64,000 nt of DNA. Source: DATARH01 sp036268425. Lineage in GTDB: Bacteria > Pseudomonadota > Alphaproteobacteria > ATCC43930 > CGMCC-115725. This document shows positions 16,942 to 25,143 of the stretch, in pieces (the first letter of the stretch is position 1; each line of letters starts with the position of its first letter). Made by a program: the position numbers and the translations under genes. A model generated the notes under the pieces. It saw only the letters and a program-made list of their open reading frames with translations, was not told where the DNA came from and did not search any database. The DNA lies in the NCBI GenBank assembly GCA_036268425.1, contig DATAUE010000069.1, positions 124,001-188,000 of the forward strand. Direction: 5' to 3'.

Positions 16942-17700
16942 CTAAAGATGCCGGCCGGCATCGACCGGAATGATCGATCCCGTGGTGTGCGTCAGATGGG
17001 TAACGCAGGAGATTACCGCCAGGGCGACATCCTCGGCTTCGATCGCCCGTTTCAGCGGCGCAGACATTGCCGCCTTGTGCATCATCTCTTCGGTGCGGCC
17101 GGGGACAAACCCGGTATGCACCATGCCGGGCGCCACCACGACGACGCGGATTTCCGGCGCCAAGGCCCGCGCCAGCGCCAGCGTCATCGTATTGAGCGCC
17201 GCCTTCGAGGCGCCGTAGATGATCGAACTGCCGGTGCCGGCGGTCGCCGCGCCCGACGAAATATTGATGATGACGCCGTCGCCAGATTCCTTCATCAGCG
17301 GGGCGAAAGCGCGGATCGTGGCGAACGGGCCGCGCACATTGGCGGTCAGCACCTGGTCGATCAGATCGTCGTCGAGTGCTTCGAGGTCGTGATGCGCCAC
17401 CATGCGGGTGAACCCGGCCGAGTTGACCAGCACATCGGCGCGGCCGAACTGCTCGCGCACGGCGGCGGCCGCCTTTCTGATCTGGGCGGTATCTTCGAGC
17501 GGCAGGTGTATCGCCTTGTGGCCGCTGCCGGCGAGACCGGCGACCACCGCATTGGCGCGCTCGACGCCCTTGTTGTAGCCGACGACGACGCGCGCTCCAG
17601 CCTCGGCAAAGAGCCGCGCGCTGGCAGCGCCGATGCCGCTGCTGGCGCCGGTGATAACCGCCACCTTGCCGTCGAGAGCCTTACCGATCTGCGCCGTCAT
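16942..17700 (-). CDS. Short-chain dehydrogenase/reductase
   Basis: A 252-residue classical SDR. The Rossmann NAD(P) loop is VITGASSGIGAASARLFAEA, followed by NSAGF, the catalytic Ser in INISSGAA and the YGASK pair (Tyr and Lys) near residue 155. The length is typical. The position after the Rossmann strand (VVVGYNKG) does not settle NAD against NADP. Family members include 3-oxoacyl-ACP reductases and glucose dehydrogenase-like enzymes; the substrate cannot be set. It ends 29 bases before the glnD start on the same strand. Confidence 0.92.
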   Translation of the reverse strand: MTAQIGKALDGKVAVITGASSGIGAASARLFAEAGARVVVGYNKGVERANAVVAGLAGSGHKAIHLPLEDTAQIRKAAAAVREQFGRADVLVNSAGFTRMVAHHDLEALDDDLIDQVLTANVRGPFATIRAFAPLMKESGDGVIINISSGAATAGTGSSIIYGASKAALNTMTLALARALAPEIRVVVVAPGMVHTGFVPGRTEEMMHKAAMSAPLKRAIEAEDVALAVISCVTHLTHTTGSIIPVDAGRHL

Positions 17701-17820
17701 GCATTTGCTCCTGTTGATCCTGAATGCCTGATGCTACGCGCTCGATCGGGGTATTGTCACCGCGCTCGGTGGGTCCATCGGTCGATCCCCGGTAGGTTCA
17801 AGGCGCATAAAGATCAACCG

Positions 17821-18582
17821 ATGATCGCGACGGCATGGCAGCTTCTGATCGCGCTCGGGCTCGGCGCGGCATCCGGTATGGTCGGCGGCCTGTTCGGCAT
17901 CGGCGGCGGCGTCATCGCGATCCCGGTCATCGGCATCATCTTCACGATGCCGCAACAGGTTGCGCAGGGCACCAGCCTCGTGATGGTCGTGCCGAATGTG
18001 CTGCTGGCATTCTGGCGCTACCGCCAGCGGGTCGGCGTCGATCTGCGCATCGCGGTGACCCTGGGCGCGACCGCCACTGTCGCGGCCTACCCCGTTGCCC
18101 GGCTCGCCACCGGCCTCAACCCGCATCACCTGCGCCTCGCCTTCGCCGGGTTTCTCGTAGCCCTTGCGGCGGTCGTCGCCTACCGTACCTGGCGCGGCGC
18201 TCGCGGGGCGCCGCAGCGCAAGCCCCTCCCCTGGGGCTGGACGGCGATTGTCGGCCTGCTCGGCGGCATGGTCTCCGGCCTGTTCGGGGTCGGCGGCGCC
18301 TTTATCGTGCCGCCGGCATTGACCACGTTTTTCGGCGTACGGCAAGTCGAGGCGCAGGGCCTCGCCCTGGCGCTGGTCTGCCCCGGTACAATCATCGCAT
18401 TGGCGACCTATGCCGGCGCCGGTCAAGTCGATTGGGGCCTCGGCATTCCGTTGGCGATTGGCGGCAGCGCGGTCATCTCGGTCGGCGTCGCGGCGGCGCA
18501 CCGCCTGCCCGAACGGCCGATGCGCTTTGCTTTCTGCGCTTTGTCCATTGCCGCGGCCGGCCTGCTGGTACTACACGGCTGA
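17821..18582 (+). CDS. TauE/SafE family membrane transporter (sulfite exporter-like)
   Basis: A 253-residue integral membrane protein of the TauE/SafE (DUF81) group. It has two related halves, each opening with the family's glycine-rich turn: GAASGMVGGLFGIGGGVIAIP near residues 15-35 and GLLGGMVSGLFGVGGAFIVPP near residue 145. About eight hydrophobic segments are visible. Family members export sulfite, sulfoacetate or similar organic anions. The frame is open far upstream, but that part is antisense to glnD and the SDR; the ATG at 17821 begins the first membrane segment directly. It converges on the amidase. Confidence 0.9.
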   Translation: MIATAWQLLIALGLGAASGMVGGLFGIGGGVIAIPVIGIIFTMPQQVAQGTSLVMVVPNVLLAFWRYRQRVGVDLRIAVTLGATATVAAYPVARLATGLNPHHLRLAFAGFLVALAAVVAYRTWRGARGAPQRKPLPWGWTAIVGLLGGMVSGLFGVGGAFIVPPALTTFFGVRQVEAQGLALALVCPGTIIALATYAGAGQVDWGLGIPLAIGGSAVISVGVAAAHRLPERPMRFAFCALSIAAAGLLVLHG

Positions 18583-18600
18583 GCCGTCGCGCCGCTCGAC

Positions 18601-19992
18601 CTACGGGCCGTATAGCGGCGGCGGCCGGAGATTTAAGCCGCACGCCGCTTCATAGGCGTCGGCGAGGCGCAGCGCGGTCAAATCGTGGTCGCAGGCGGCG
18701 ATGATCTGCAAGCCGAGCGGCAATCCGTCCCGGGTGTGTCCCATCGGCACGCTGATCGCCGGAGCACCGGCGAAATTCGCCGCGACGCAATAGGCGTTCT
18801 GATTGTCCGGCGCTCCCTCGGCAAATGGAAAGGCGGATTGCGGGGTGGTTGGCGACACGATGGCATCGACCTCGTCGAACACTCGGGCCAGGGCAGACCC
18901 CGCCATCGCAATGACCCGGTCGGCGCCCACCAGCCGCATCGTCGAAACGGTCGCGCCGTAGTCGAGGCCGGCGCGCAGCGCCGGCGAAAAGCGCGCCGGC
19001 TCACGGGCATACAAATCCGCGTGGATGAACGCCGCGTCGGCCTCGATGCGCAGCAGCGCCGCCCGGCGGGCACGAAGGCTGTCATAGCCGGATAACGCCA
19101 CCGGCCGGATCGCACAGCCCAGTTCGGCGAAAACACCAAGCGCCGCCGCAAACGCCGTCGCGACAGCCGGATCGGCCGGCTCATCCGCCAGCTCCCAGAC
19201 ACCGAGGCGCAGCCCGCCGAGCGGCGTGGCGACATCCCCGCCGAGCACCGCGTCACAGCGCGACTCGGGACAGCGCGGATCGAAGCCGTGCAATGCAACA
19301 AACATCAGCCGTGCATCGTCGACGCTGCGGGTAAGCGGCCCGATATGGTCGAGCCGCCACGACAGCGGTACGACGCCGCGCGTGCTGACAAGGCCAAAGC
19401 TCGGCTTGAACCCGACGACCCCGCAATAGGATGCGGGGATGCGAACCGAGCCACCGGTATCGGTGCCGAGCGCCGCGACGCACAACCCGGCCGCTACCGC
19501 CGCGCCCGAGCCACCGCTCGACCCGCCCGGCGAATAGCCGGCCCGATACGGATTGATCGCAGCGCCGAAATGCGGATTGTCGGTGCTGCCGCCGAGCGCC
19601 GCCTCGTGCATATTGAGCTTTCCGAGCACCACAGCGCCGGCAGCCCGCAGCCGCCGCACGATTTCGGCATCCTCGCACGGGACACGCCACGGCGTTCCGC
19701 CGAGGCCGTTGCTGGTCGGCACGCCCGCGACGTCGATATTGTCCTTGACCGCTATCGGTATGCCATCGAGCGGCCCGCGCCGGCACCGCCGTCCGGTGCG
19801 GTCGGTTGCCGCCTCCACCTCAGCCAGCGCCGTGTCGCGACACAGTGACAGGTACAGGTTCAGGGTTGGATTGAGGGCGGCGATCCGGTCGAACATCAGA
19901 TCGGCCAGCTCGCGCGGGTCGAGCGTACCGGCATCGATGGCCTGCGACAGAGCGGCAATCGACCGGAAGGCCACTTCCCCATTACTTCTCAT
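18601..19992 (-). CDS. Amidase signature (GatA-like) hydrolase
   Basis: A 463-residue amidase of the Ser-cisSer-Lys group, hydrolysing an amide bond of unknown substrate. The catalytic Lys is in IPIAVKDNIDVAG near residue 83, the two Ser in the Gly/Ser-rich signature GYSPGGSSGGSGAAVAAG and in LGTDTGGSVRIPASYCG. It is not accompanied by gatB or gatC, so it is probably not the tRNA amidotransferase subunit. The ATG at 19992 is chosen since the residues after it (AFRSIAALSQAIDAG) match the family start; an open frame to 20262 crosses the AT-rich promoter of the next gene. Confidence 0.9.
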   Translation of the reverse strand: MRSNGEVAFRSIAALSQAIDAGTLDPRELADLMFDRIAALNPTLNLYLSLCRDTALAEVEAATDRTGRRCRRGPLDGIPIAVKDNIDVAGVPTSNGLGGTPWRVPCEDAEIVRRLRAAGAVVLGKLNMHEAALGGSTDNPHFGAAINPYRAGYSPGGSSGGSGAAVAAGLCVAALGTDTGGSVRIPASYCGVVGFKPSFGLVSTRGVVPLSWRLDHIGPLTRSVDDARLMFVALHGFDPRCPESRCDAVLGGDVATPLGGLRLGVWELADEPADPAVATAFAAALGVFAELGCAIRPVALSGYDSLRARRAALLRIEADAAFIHADLYAREPARFSPALRAGLDYGATVSTMRLVGADRVIAMAGSALARVFDEVDAIVSPTTPQSAFPFAEGAPDNQNAYCVAANFAGAPAISVPMGHTRDGLPLGLQIIAACDHDLTALRLADAYEAACGLNLRPPPLYGP

Positions 19993-20301
19993 GCCGGGTT
20001 TCTCATGCTGGCGATCTTGCGGCCTGCACGCGTACCAAACAAATCGGCAACGCGGCATTCGGGCGTTACCCGTGGCAGTCCTGCCACGCATGTCTCGCCA
20101 GTTGTAGAAAGTACCCAACTTTGTGATAATGTAACTGTTATCGATATAGTAGAAAGTAATTGCGTTTCGGTTCGCCTGTGCTCGCGCAAGCTGCTTAGAA
20201 TGCAGGTGCTCTGGCCGGGAGCCGAGGCGCAACGTGACGGTGCCGCGCCGGGTTCGCGGCACGCGCGGAGACGCGCGGGTGTTGTTTGTGCAAGCGAGGC
20301 C
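19993..20301. promoter_or_regulatory. Intergenic region with candidate promoter and direct repeats
   Basis: A 309-base gap between the divergent amidase and L,D-transpeptidase. Bases 20100-20160 are strikingly AT-rich for this chromosome. A sigma70-like promoter toward the right is visible as TTGTGA at 20121-20126, 18 bases, then TATAGT at 20145-20150. A perfect ten-base direct repeat GTAGAAAGTA lies at 20104-20113 and 20149-20158, one copy on each side, with its second copy overlapping the -10 element; it could be an operator. No RNA gene is seen. Confidence 0.45.
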
Positions 20302-21768
20302 ATGGTGTTCATACCCCCCAGGAATGCAAGTGGTCGGCGTCCGGCGTTGCGTCGCAGGACGATCTACGGCGCGGCTTCAGTCGCGACGGCGTGCCTGCTG
20401 GCAACGGTTCATGCCGGTGCGCAAGTGCCGGTCGCCGCGCTCATGCCAGCGTCACTGCAGCCGCCAGGCGATGCGGCAACGGCCGTTACTGGCGACAGCG
20501 AAATCCGCAACCGGATCGAGGCCGCGTCCAGCCTCGTTATCGCCGGCGAAAAGCTGCACGGCTCGCTGCTGCGCCAGTTTTATGCAGCGCATAATTACGA
20601 ACGGGTCTGGGCCACCCGGCAGCCGCAGGCCGAGGCGTTACTCGGTGCGGTGCGGCGAGCCGGCGAGCAGGGGCTCGACCCCGACCTGTTCCACGCCGCG
20701 GCGTTGCGCAACCCGGCCCTGTCGCCGACCGATCGCGAACTGCTGTTGTCCGATGCGTTTCTCTCATACGCAGACGCACTCGCCCGCGGTGCGCTGCCGA
20801 TCGAAAATCGCATGGACGATGAGGATCTGACCCCCGAGCCGGTCAATATTCCGCTCGTCATCGACAATGCCATCAGCAGCCCAAACCCGGCCGCCGTCAT
20901 CGAGGCGTTGGCGCCGACCTCGCCAACCTATCTGGCATTGCGCCGCGCCCTGCCGACCTATCAGGCAGCGGCTGCTGCGGAGATGTCAGCTACCGGTACG
21001 CCCGCGGCGCGCGGCCAAAAGAATGATGAGACGCGTCTGCGCCAGATCCTCGTGAACATGGAGCGTCAGCGTTGGCTGGTGCGAAACCTCCCGGCCGACC
21101 GCGTCTGGGTCAACATCGCAAACGCCCATCTGACGCTGTATCAGAACAACCAGCCGACGTTCACGACACGCGTCGTGGTCGGTGAAACCGACAAGCAGAC
21201 GCCGGAACTGCAATCGACGATCACCAGCCTGCTGTACAACCCGCCGTGGAACGTACCGCTGTCGATCGCTTCGAAGGAGATCTTGCCGAAACTCAGCCAG
21301 CAGCCGAATTACTTGAGCCGACATCACATGACGATGCGTCACAATGGCTCAATTCAGCAGTTGCCCGGCCCGAAGAGCGCCCTTGGCCAGCTTAAATTTG
21401 AGATGGTCAACCGGTTTGACGTGTACCTGCATGACACGCCGCTCAAGACGCTGTTCGGTCGCGACAACCGGCAGCAGAGTCACGGCTGCGTCCGGGTGCA
21501 GAACCCGCGCGAACTCGCGTCGATCCTGTTGCATCAGCCCGTCGATGTGATCAACAAGGGAATCGCACAGGGCACCACCAGCCGGCATAACCTGCCGGAA
21601 TCGACTCCTGTGTTTCTGGTATACCAGACGGCGTTTGCCGATGCCGACGGCACGCTGCAATTCCGCCCCGACGTTTACGACCGAGACGGCGAGATATGGC
21701 AAGCGCTGCACCCGACGCGACAGGCACCGGTCGCGGAACATGAGGTCGTCAGCCCGCGCCGCGGCTGA
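20302..21768 (+). CDS. L,D-transpeptidase, YcbB/LdtD-like
   Basis: About 488 residues. A basic N-terminus and hydrophobic segment (ASVATACLLATVHAGAQ) form a signal peptide for export. The periplasmic part has an N-terminal scaffold/peptidoglycan-binding region and the YkuD catalytic domain, with RVWVNIANAHLTLYQNN at its start and the nucleophile in SHGCVRVQNPRELA. LdtD-type enzymes form 3-3 cross-links in peptidoglycan. The ATG at 20302 follows GCGAGG; longer upstream readings cross the promoter. The next gene is another exported murein-type hydrolase, so the two probably serve wall remodelling together. Confidence 0.9.
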   Translation: MVFIPPRNASGRRPALRRRTIYGAASVATACLLATVHAGAQVPVAALMPASLQPPGDAATAVTGDSEIRNRIEAASSLVIAGEKLHGSLLRQFYAAHNYERVWATRQPQAEALLGAVRRAGEQGLDPDLFHAAALRNPALSPTDRELLLSDAFLSYADALARGALPIENRMDDEDLTPEPVNIPLVIDNAISSPNPAAVIEALAPTSPTYLALRRALPTYQAAAAAEMSATGTPAARGQKNDETRLRQILVNMERQRWLVRNLPADRVWVNIANAHLTLYQNNQPTFTTRVVVGETDKQTPELQSTITSLLYNPPWNVPLSIASKEILPKLSQQPNYLSRHHMTMRHNGSIQQLPGPKSALGQLKFEMVNRFDVYLHDTPLKTLFGRDNRQQSHGCVRVQNPRELASILLHQPVDVINKGIAQGTTSRHNLPESTPVFLVYQTAFADADGTLQFRPDVYDRDGEIWQALHPTRQAPVAEHEVVSPRRG

Positions 21769-21873
21769 AAAAACGCTAAGCGACTCAACTCAAACGTCAA
21801 AATAGCGGAGCCGGCCAAATTATAAGCACGTTCTCCGTATAACAGGCTTGTCTGCCGGCGTAGGCGATGGTAT

Positions 21874-21892
21874 CCCCCTTTCAAGGGGTTTT
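21874..21892 (+). terminator. Possible intrinsic terminator after the L,D-transpeptidase
   Basis: A short hairpin, CCCCT pairing with AGGGG around a TTCA loop, is followed directly by TTTT. It lies 106 bases after the transpeptidase stop and 14 bases before the next start, so it could end that message or act as an attenuator. The T run is short. Confidence 0.35.
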
Positions 21893-21905
21893 GGGGGATT
21901 AACCA

Positions 21906-22448
21906 TTGCAATTTTCTTCTTTGCTGACCCGGCGTCGGGTCCTGGGCACGGCTGCGGTTGCGACTGGTGTTGCGCTCGTCAGACCCGCCACCGCCGTATC
22001 CTTCGCACCGCGGTCGGTATCTCTCTATAACACCCACACAAGCGAATGGGTCCGCACCGTTTATTGGGCAGACGGACATTATATTCGCGACGCGGTTCGC
22101 GACATTAACTGGGTCCTGCGGGACCATCACTCCAATGAAGTACGACCGATGAATGCCGGGGTGCTCGATGTTCTCGGCATGCTTCGTCATCGGCTCGAAT
22201 GCAACGACCCGTTTCTGATCATCTCGGGCTACCGCTCGCCGACAACCAATCACATGATGTATTTGCGAGGTGACGGGGTCGCCAGCAACAGCTTCCACAT
22301 CAAAGGCATGGCAATTGATCTGCGCTGCGAGGGGCGCGACCTGACGCACGTGCATTCTGCAGCGCTGAGCATGCGCTGTGGCGGCGTCGGGTATTATCCC
22401 CGGTCAGATTTCGTGCACGTTGATTGCGGCCCGGTACGCTGCTGGTAA
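21906..22448 (+). CDS. DUF882/YcbK-family (M15-like) protein with Tat signal
   Basis: A 180-residue exported protein. The N-terminus LTRRRVLGTAAVATGVALV with a cleavage-type ATAVS end is a twin-arginine signal. The mature part is DUF882: SLYNTHTSEW, LIISGYRSPTTN, the zinc-ligand stretches SFHIKGMAIDL (His and Asp) and FVHVDCG (His). This is the peptidase M15 metal site of VanY-like murein carboxypeptidases and endopeptidases such as MepK (YcbK). The start is the TTG at 21906; there is no other in-frame start before the Tat motif. It follows the L,D-transpeptidase, as YcbK follows YcbB in enterobacteria, which supports a wall role. Confidence 0.9.
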   Translation: MQFSSLLTRRRVLGTAAVATGVALVRPATAVSFAPRSVSLYNTHTSEWVRTVYWADGHYIRDAVRDINWVLRDHHSNEVRPMNAGVLDVLGMLRHRLECNDPFLIISGYRSPTTNHMMYLRGDGVASNSFHIKGMAIDLRCEGRDLTHVHSAALSMRCGGVGYYPRSDFVHVDCGPVRCW

Positions 22449-22529
22449 AGCGGGTGGCCGGCGAAAATTGTCGGCCCCGAAGAATTGTATTAAGCCGCCC
22501 CCAAGGGACACCGGAATGCGCAACGCAGC

Positions 22530-22549
22530 CTCAAGGCTATGACCTTGAG
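22530..22549 (+). other. Hairpin in the leader of the DUF3309 gene
   Basis: A perfect seven-base inverted repeat, CTCAAGG and CCTTGAG around a CTATGA loop, 17 bases upstream of the DUF3309 ATG. No T run follows it, so it is not a clear terminator; a role in message stability or translation is possible. Confidence 0.35.
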
Positions 22550-22566
22550 CCGTGTGTGAGGGCGCG

Positions 22567-22716
22567 ATGCGCATAGTCCTGCTGCTTGTCCTTATATTTC
22601 TTCTGATTGGCGCTTTGCCAACATGGCCGTACAGCGCCGGATGGGGTTACTACCCTAGTGGCGGGGTCGGTGCTCTCGTCGTTATACTGGTGGTGCTGTT
22701 GCTGATCGGCATATAG
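22567..22716 (+). CDS. DUF3309 small membrane protein
   Basis: A 49-residue protein with two hydrophobic segments: MRIVLLLVLIFLLIGALP at the start and GALVVILVVLLLIGI at the end, joined by a Trp/Tyr/Gly-rich turn (TWPYSAGWGYYPSGG). This is the full DUF3309 pattern, a small family common in proteobacteria with no known biochemical role, often near stress genes. The ATG follows GAGGGC at suitable spacing. It stands alone between the YcbK-like gene and the convergent DUF6481 gene. Confidence 0.88.
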   Translation: MRIVLLLVLIFLLIGALPTWPYSAGWGYYPSGGVGALVVILVVLLLIGI

Positions 22717-22751
22717 CCGTCAGTTCTACAGCACCACAGGCATCATTCTCT

Positions 22752-23147
22752 TCAGCGCCCCTTGCGCTTGCGCTCCTTCCGGGCGGCGTAGCGAGCATCT
22801 CGCGCGGCCTGTTTTTCCGCTTCGAGGGCAAGCGCCGCGATGGCTTTTGCCTCCTCTTCGGCCGCACGGGCGATGCGCTCGGCTTCCTCGGCCGCCGCGC
22901 GGGCCGCCGCCGCGGCGGCTTCTTCAGCCGCCTTTATCGCCGCCAAGCGCGCTTCTTCGGCAAGCCGCGCCGCTTTGCGTTCCGCGATGCGCTTGTCCCG
23001 TTCGGCCGCGATCCGGTCGCGGTTTGCCAGACGCGCGGCATGCCCCGGATCGGTTACGGCACTGCGGTGGTTGTCGAGAGCCGCCTTTTTCGCTGCCGCC
23101 GCATCACGCTGGCGATCGGCGATCGTCTTTTCTGCAAATCTACTCAT
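22752..23147 (-). CDS. DUF6481 family coiled-coil protein
   Basis: A 131-residue Ala/Glu/Arg/Lys-rich protein, predicted to be one long charged helix or coiled coil, ending in a basic stretch (ARYAARKERKRK). The start MSRFAEKTIADRQRDAAAAKK is the conserved N-terminus of DUF6481, a family found mostly in alphaproteobacteria with no assigned function. The ATG at 23147 has GGGG a few bases upstream; the open frame to 23183 adds twelve non-conserved residues. It stands alone. Confidence 0.75.
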   Translation of the reverse strand: MSRFAEKTIADRQRDAAAAKKAALDNHRSAVTDPGHAARLANRDRIAAERDKRIAERKAARLAEEARLAAIKAAEEAAAAAARAAAEEAERIARAAEEEAKAIAALALEAEKQAARDARYAARKERKRKGR

Positions 23148-23257
23148 TGCCCCAAAGAATGGTGTCGGCGTCGGCTCGTTCAAGCCTGAGAGGTGTCGCG
23201 TGGAAGTCGAATGTGGGCCGCGCCTTGGTAGGCCCGCATCATCGAGTTAGACAAGCC

Positions 23258-24214
23258 CTAGATAACCCGGACCGGCTTGCCGTCGAGGTACGCCAAAATA
23301 TCCTCGGCGATCTGGGGATATGAACTGCGATAATTCTCATCCGTCACATAGCCGATATGCGGCGTCAAAATCACGTTCGGCGCAGAGCGTAACGGATGGT
23401 TGCCCGGCAACGGCTCCCGATCGTAGACATCAAACCCGGCATAGGCAAGGCGCCCTTCCTGCAAGGCGGCGATAACCGCCTCGGTATCGCAGATCGGGCC
23501 GCGCGAGGTATTGACCAGGATCGCGCTCTTTTTCATCAAGCCGATTTCGCGCGCGCCCACCAGACCGCGACTGCGCGGGCTCAGCACCAGATGCACCGAC
23601 AGCACATCCGCACGGCGGAACAATTCGTCCTTTTCGACCCGCTCGACGCCCTGCGCGGCCGCCTTCTCAGCGGTCAGGTTCTGGCTCCAGGCGATCGCCT
23701 TCATGCCAAAAGCGATCCCGACGCGCCCAACCGCGCTGCCCAACCGCCCGAGACCCAACAGGCCGATGGTCTTGCCGGCCATGCGATGCCCGATCCGGGT
23801 CTGCCAGCCGCCCTGGCGCATGAAAGCGTGATCTTCCGCAATGCGGCGAGCCGCACCGAGAATGAGGCCCCAGGCGAGTTCCGCGGTGTCTTCATTGCTG
23901 CCGCCCGGACCGCCGGTGCCGCAGACCGTGATGCCGCGCGCCTTCAGCGCCTCCATGTCGAATGAGGCGTTGCGCGCGCCGGTGGTGATCAGCAGCTTGA
24001 GTTTCGGCAAACGATCGAGCACGCGCTTTGGAAAGGCTGTGCGCTCGCGCATCGCGGCAACGATTTCACTATCGGCCAGCGCGCGCACCACCGCGTCCTC
24101 GTCGGGGAACGGATGGCGCTCGACGACGATGTCGATACCGCGCGCCCGCACCGGTCCCCAATCGGCCATGTCGAGCGCGACGCCTTGATAATCATCCAGA
24201 ATGCTGAGCTGCAT
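23258..24214 (-). CDS. D-2-hydroxyacid dehydrogenase family protein
   Basis: A 318-residue NAD-dependent enzyme that should interconvert a 2-oxo acid and its D-hydroxy acid. The NAD fold is GKTIGLLGLGRLGSAVGRV near residue 150. The catalytic residues of the family are seen as Arg in VNTSRGPICDTEAV, Glu in AGFDVYDREPLP and His in LTPHIGYVT. The length and order are standard. Substrate unknown: database relatives are loosely called phosphoglycerate dehydrogenase-like. It lies 47 bases downstream of the LLM oxidoreductase, on the same strand, and may share its message. Confidence 0.92.
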   Translation of the reverse strand: MQLSILDDYQGVALDMADWGPVRARGIDIVVERHPFPDEDAVVRALADSEIVAAMRERTAFPKRVLDRLPKLKLLITTGARNASFDMEALKARGITVCGTGGPGGSNEDTAELAWGLILGAARRIAEDHAFMRQGGWQTRIGHRMAGKTIGLLGLGRLGSAVGRVGIAFGMKAIAWSQNLTAEKAAAQGVERVEKDELFRRADVLSVHLVLSPRSRGLVGAREIGLMKKSAILVNTSRGPICDTEAVIAALQEGRLAYAGFDVYDREPLPGNHPLRSAPNVILTPHIGYVTDENYRSSYPQIAEDILAYLDGKPVRVI

Positions 24215-24261
24215 CGAATTTCTCCCTCCCGCAGGTTGGGCTCTTTCTAGCGGCTCGCGCG

Positions 24262-25098
24262 TCAGCGGAGAAGCGGGACGTAGCTGTCGAGCACCTGCAA
24301 TATTTCGTCGCGGCTGCGATCGGGGATTTCGAACACGGCACGATCGACCCCGGCATCACGATATTGCTGCAACGCCGCCTTGTCGGGCGCCGCACGGAAC
24401 ACCGACACCGACAATGTCTTGGGGTCGCGGCCGGCCTCTTTCGCCATGTTGTGCAGACGGCTCATCTGGTGGCGGATATCCCAGTCGCGGCTCGGCCGCG
24501 GGAACCAGCCATCGCAATATTCGACGACCCGCTTCAGCGTGTAATCGGTCTCACCGCCGAGCAGGATCGGCGGATGCGGCCGCTGCGCCGGTTTCGGATA
24601 CGACCAGATCGGGCCGAAATCGACCATGTCGCCGTGATATTCCGCTTCTTCCCCGGTCCAGATCGCCTTCATTGCCAGGATGCGCTCGCGCATCAGCTTG
24701 AAGCGGGTTTTGTACTGCGCGCCATGATTTTCCATCTCTTCGACATTCCAGCCGCCGCCAATGCCGAATTCGACGCGGCCGCCGGAAAGCTGGTCGAGGC
24801 TCGCGACGCATTTCGCGGTGACGATCGGGTCACGCTCCGGAATGAGTGCGATGCCTGTGCCAAGCCGCAGCTTTCTGGTCGCCGCCGCGGCGAAGGACAG
24901 CGCGACAAACGGATCGTGGGTATGAGCATAGCGCTTCGGCAATTCGCCGCCGCCGGGAAACGGCGTTCGGCGGCTGACCGGAATGTGGGTATGCTCCGGC
25001 ACGAACAGCGACTCGAAGCCGCGTTCTTCCAGCGCTGTCGCCAGTTCGACGATGTTGATGCCGTAATCGACCGGGAAATAGAAGACGCCGATCTGCAT
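24262..25098 (-). CDS. LLM-class flavin-dependent oxidoreductase (TIGR03619 type)
   Basis: A 278-residue TIM-barrel enzyme of the luciferase-like monooxygenase superfamily. Visible are GINIVELATALEERGFESLFVPEHTHIP at the start, LRLGTGIALIPERDPIVTAK, and GRVEFGIGGGWNVEEMENHG, the region that binds F420 or FMN. The TIGR03619 group is usually named F420-dependent, but whether this organism makes F420 cannot be seen here, so the cofactor is open. Substrate unknown. Next genes on the same strand are the 2-hydroxyacid dehydrogenase downstream and the MscS channel upstream, 46 bases away. Confidence 0.9.
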   Translation of the reverse strand: MQIGVFYFPVDYGINIVELATALEERGFESLFVPEHTHIPVSRRTPFPGGGELPKRYAHTHDPFVALSFAAAATRKLRLGTGIALIPERDPIVTAKCVASLDQLSGGRVEFGIGGGWNVEEMENHGAQYKTRFKLMRERILAMKAIWTGEEAEYHGDMVDFGPIWSYPKPAQRPHPPILLGGETDYTLKRVVEYCDGWFPRPSRDWDIRHQMSRLHNMAKEAGRDPKTLSVSVFRAAPDKAALQQYRDAGVDRAVFEIPDRSRDEILQVLDSYVPLLR

Positions 25099-25143
25099 AT
25101 AATACCTCCAACAGGAAAAGGAGCCCGGGCGGAACAGCCGGCG

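Noticed and set aside
16810..17820. Long open frame upstream of and in frame with the TauE/SafE gene
   Set aside because: It is antisense to the start of glnD and the whole SDR gene; the residues are low-complexity and Arg-rich, and the transporter's first membrane segment starts at 17821.
18601..19992. gatA, subunit of the tRNA amidotransferase
   Set aside because: No gatB or gatC beside it, and the length and termini fit general amidases as well; left as amidase without symbol.
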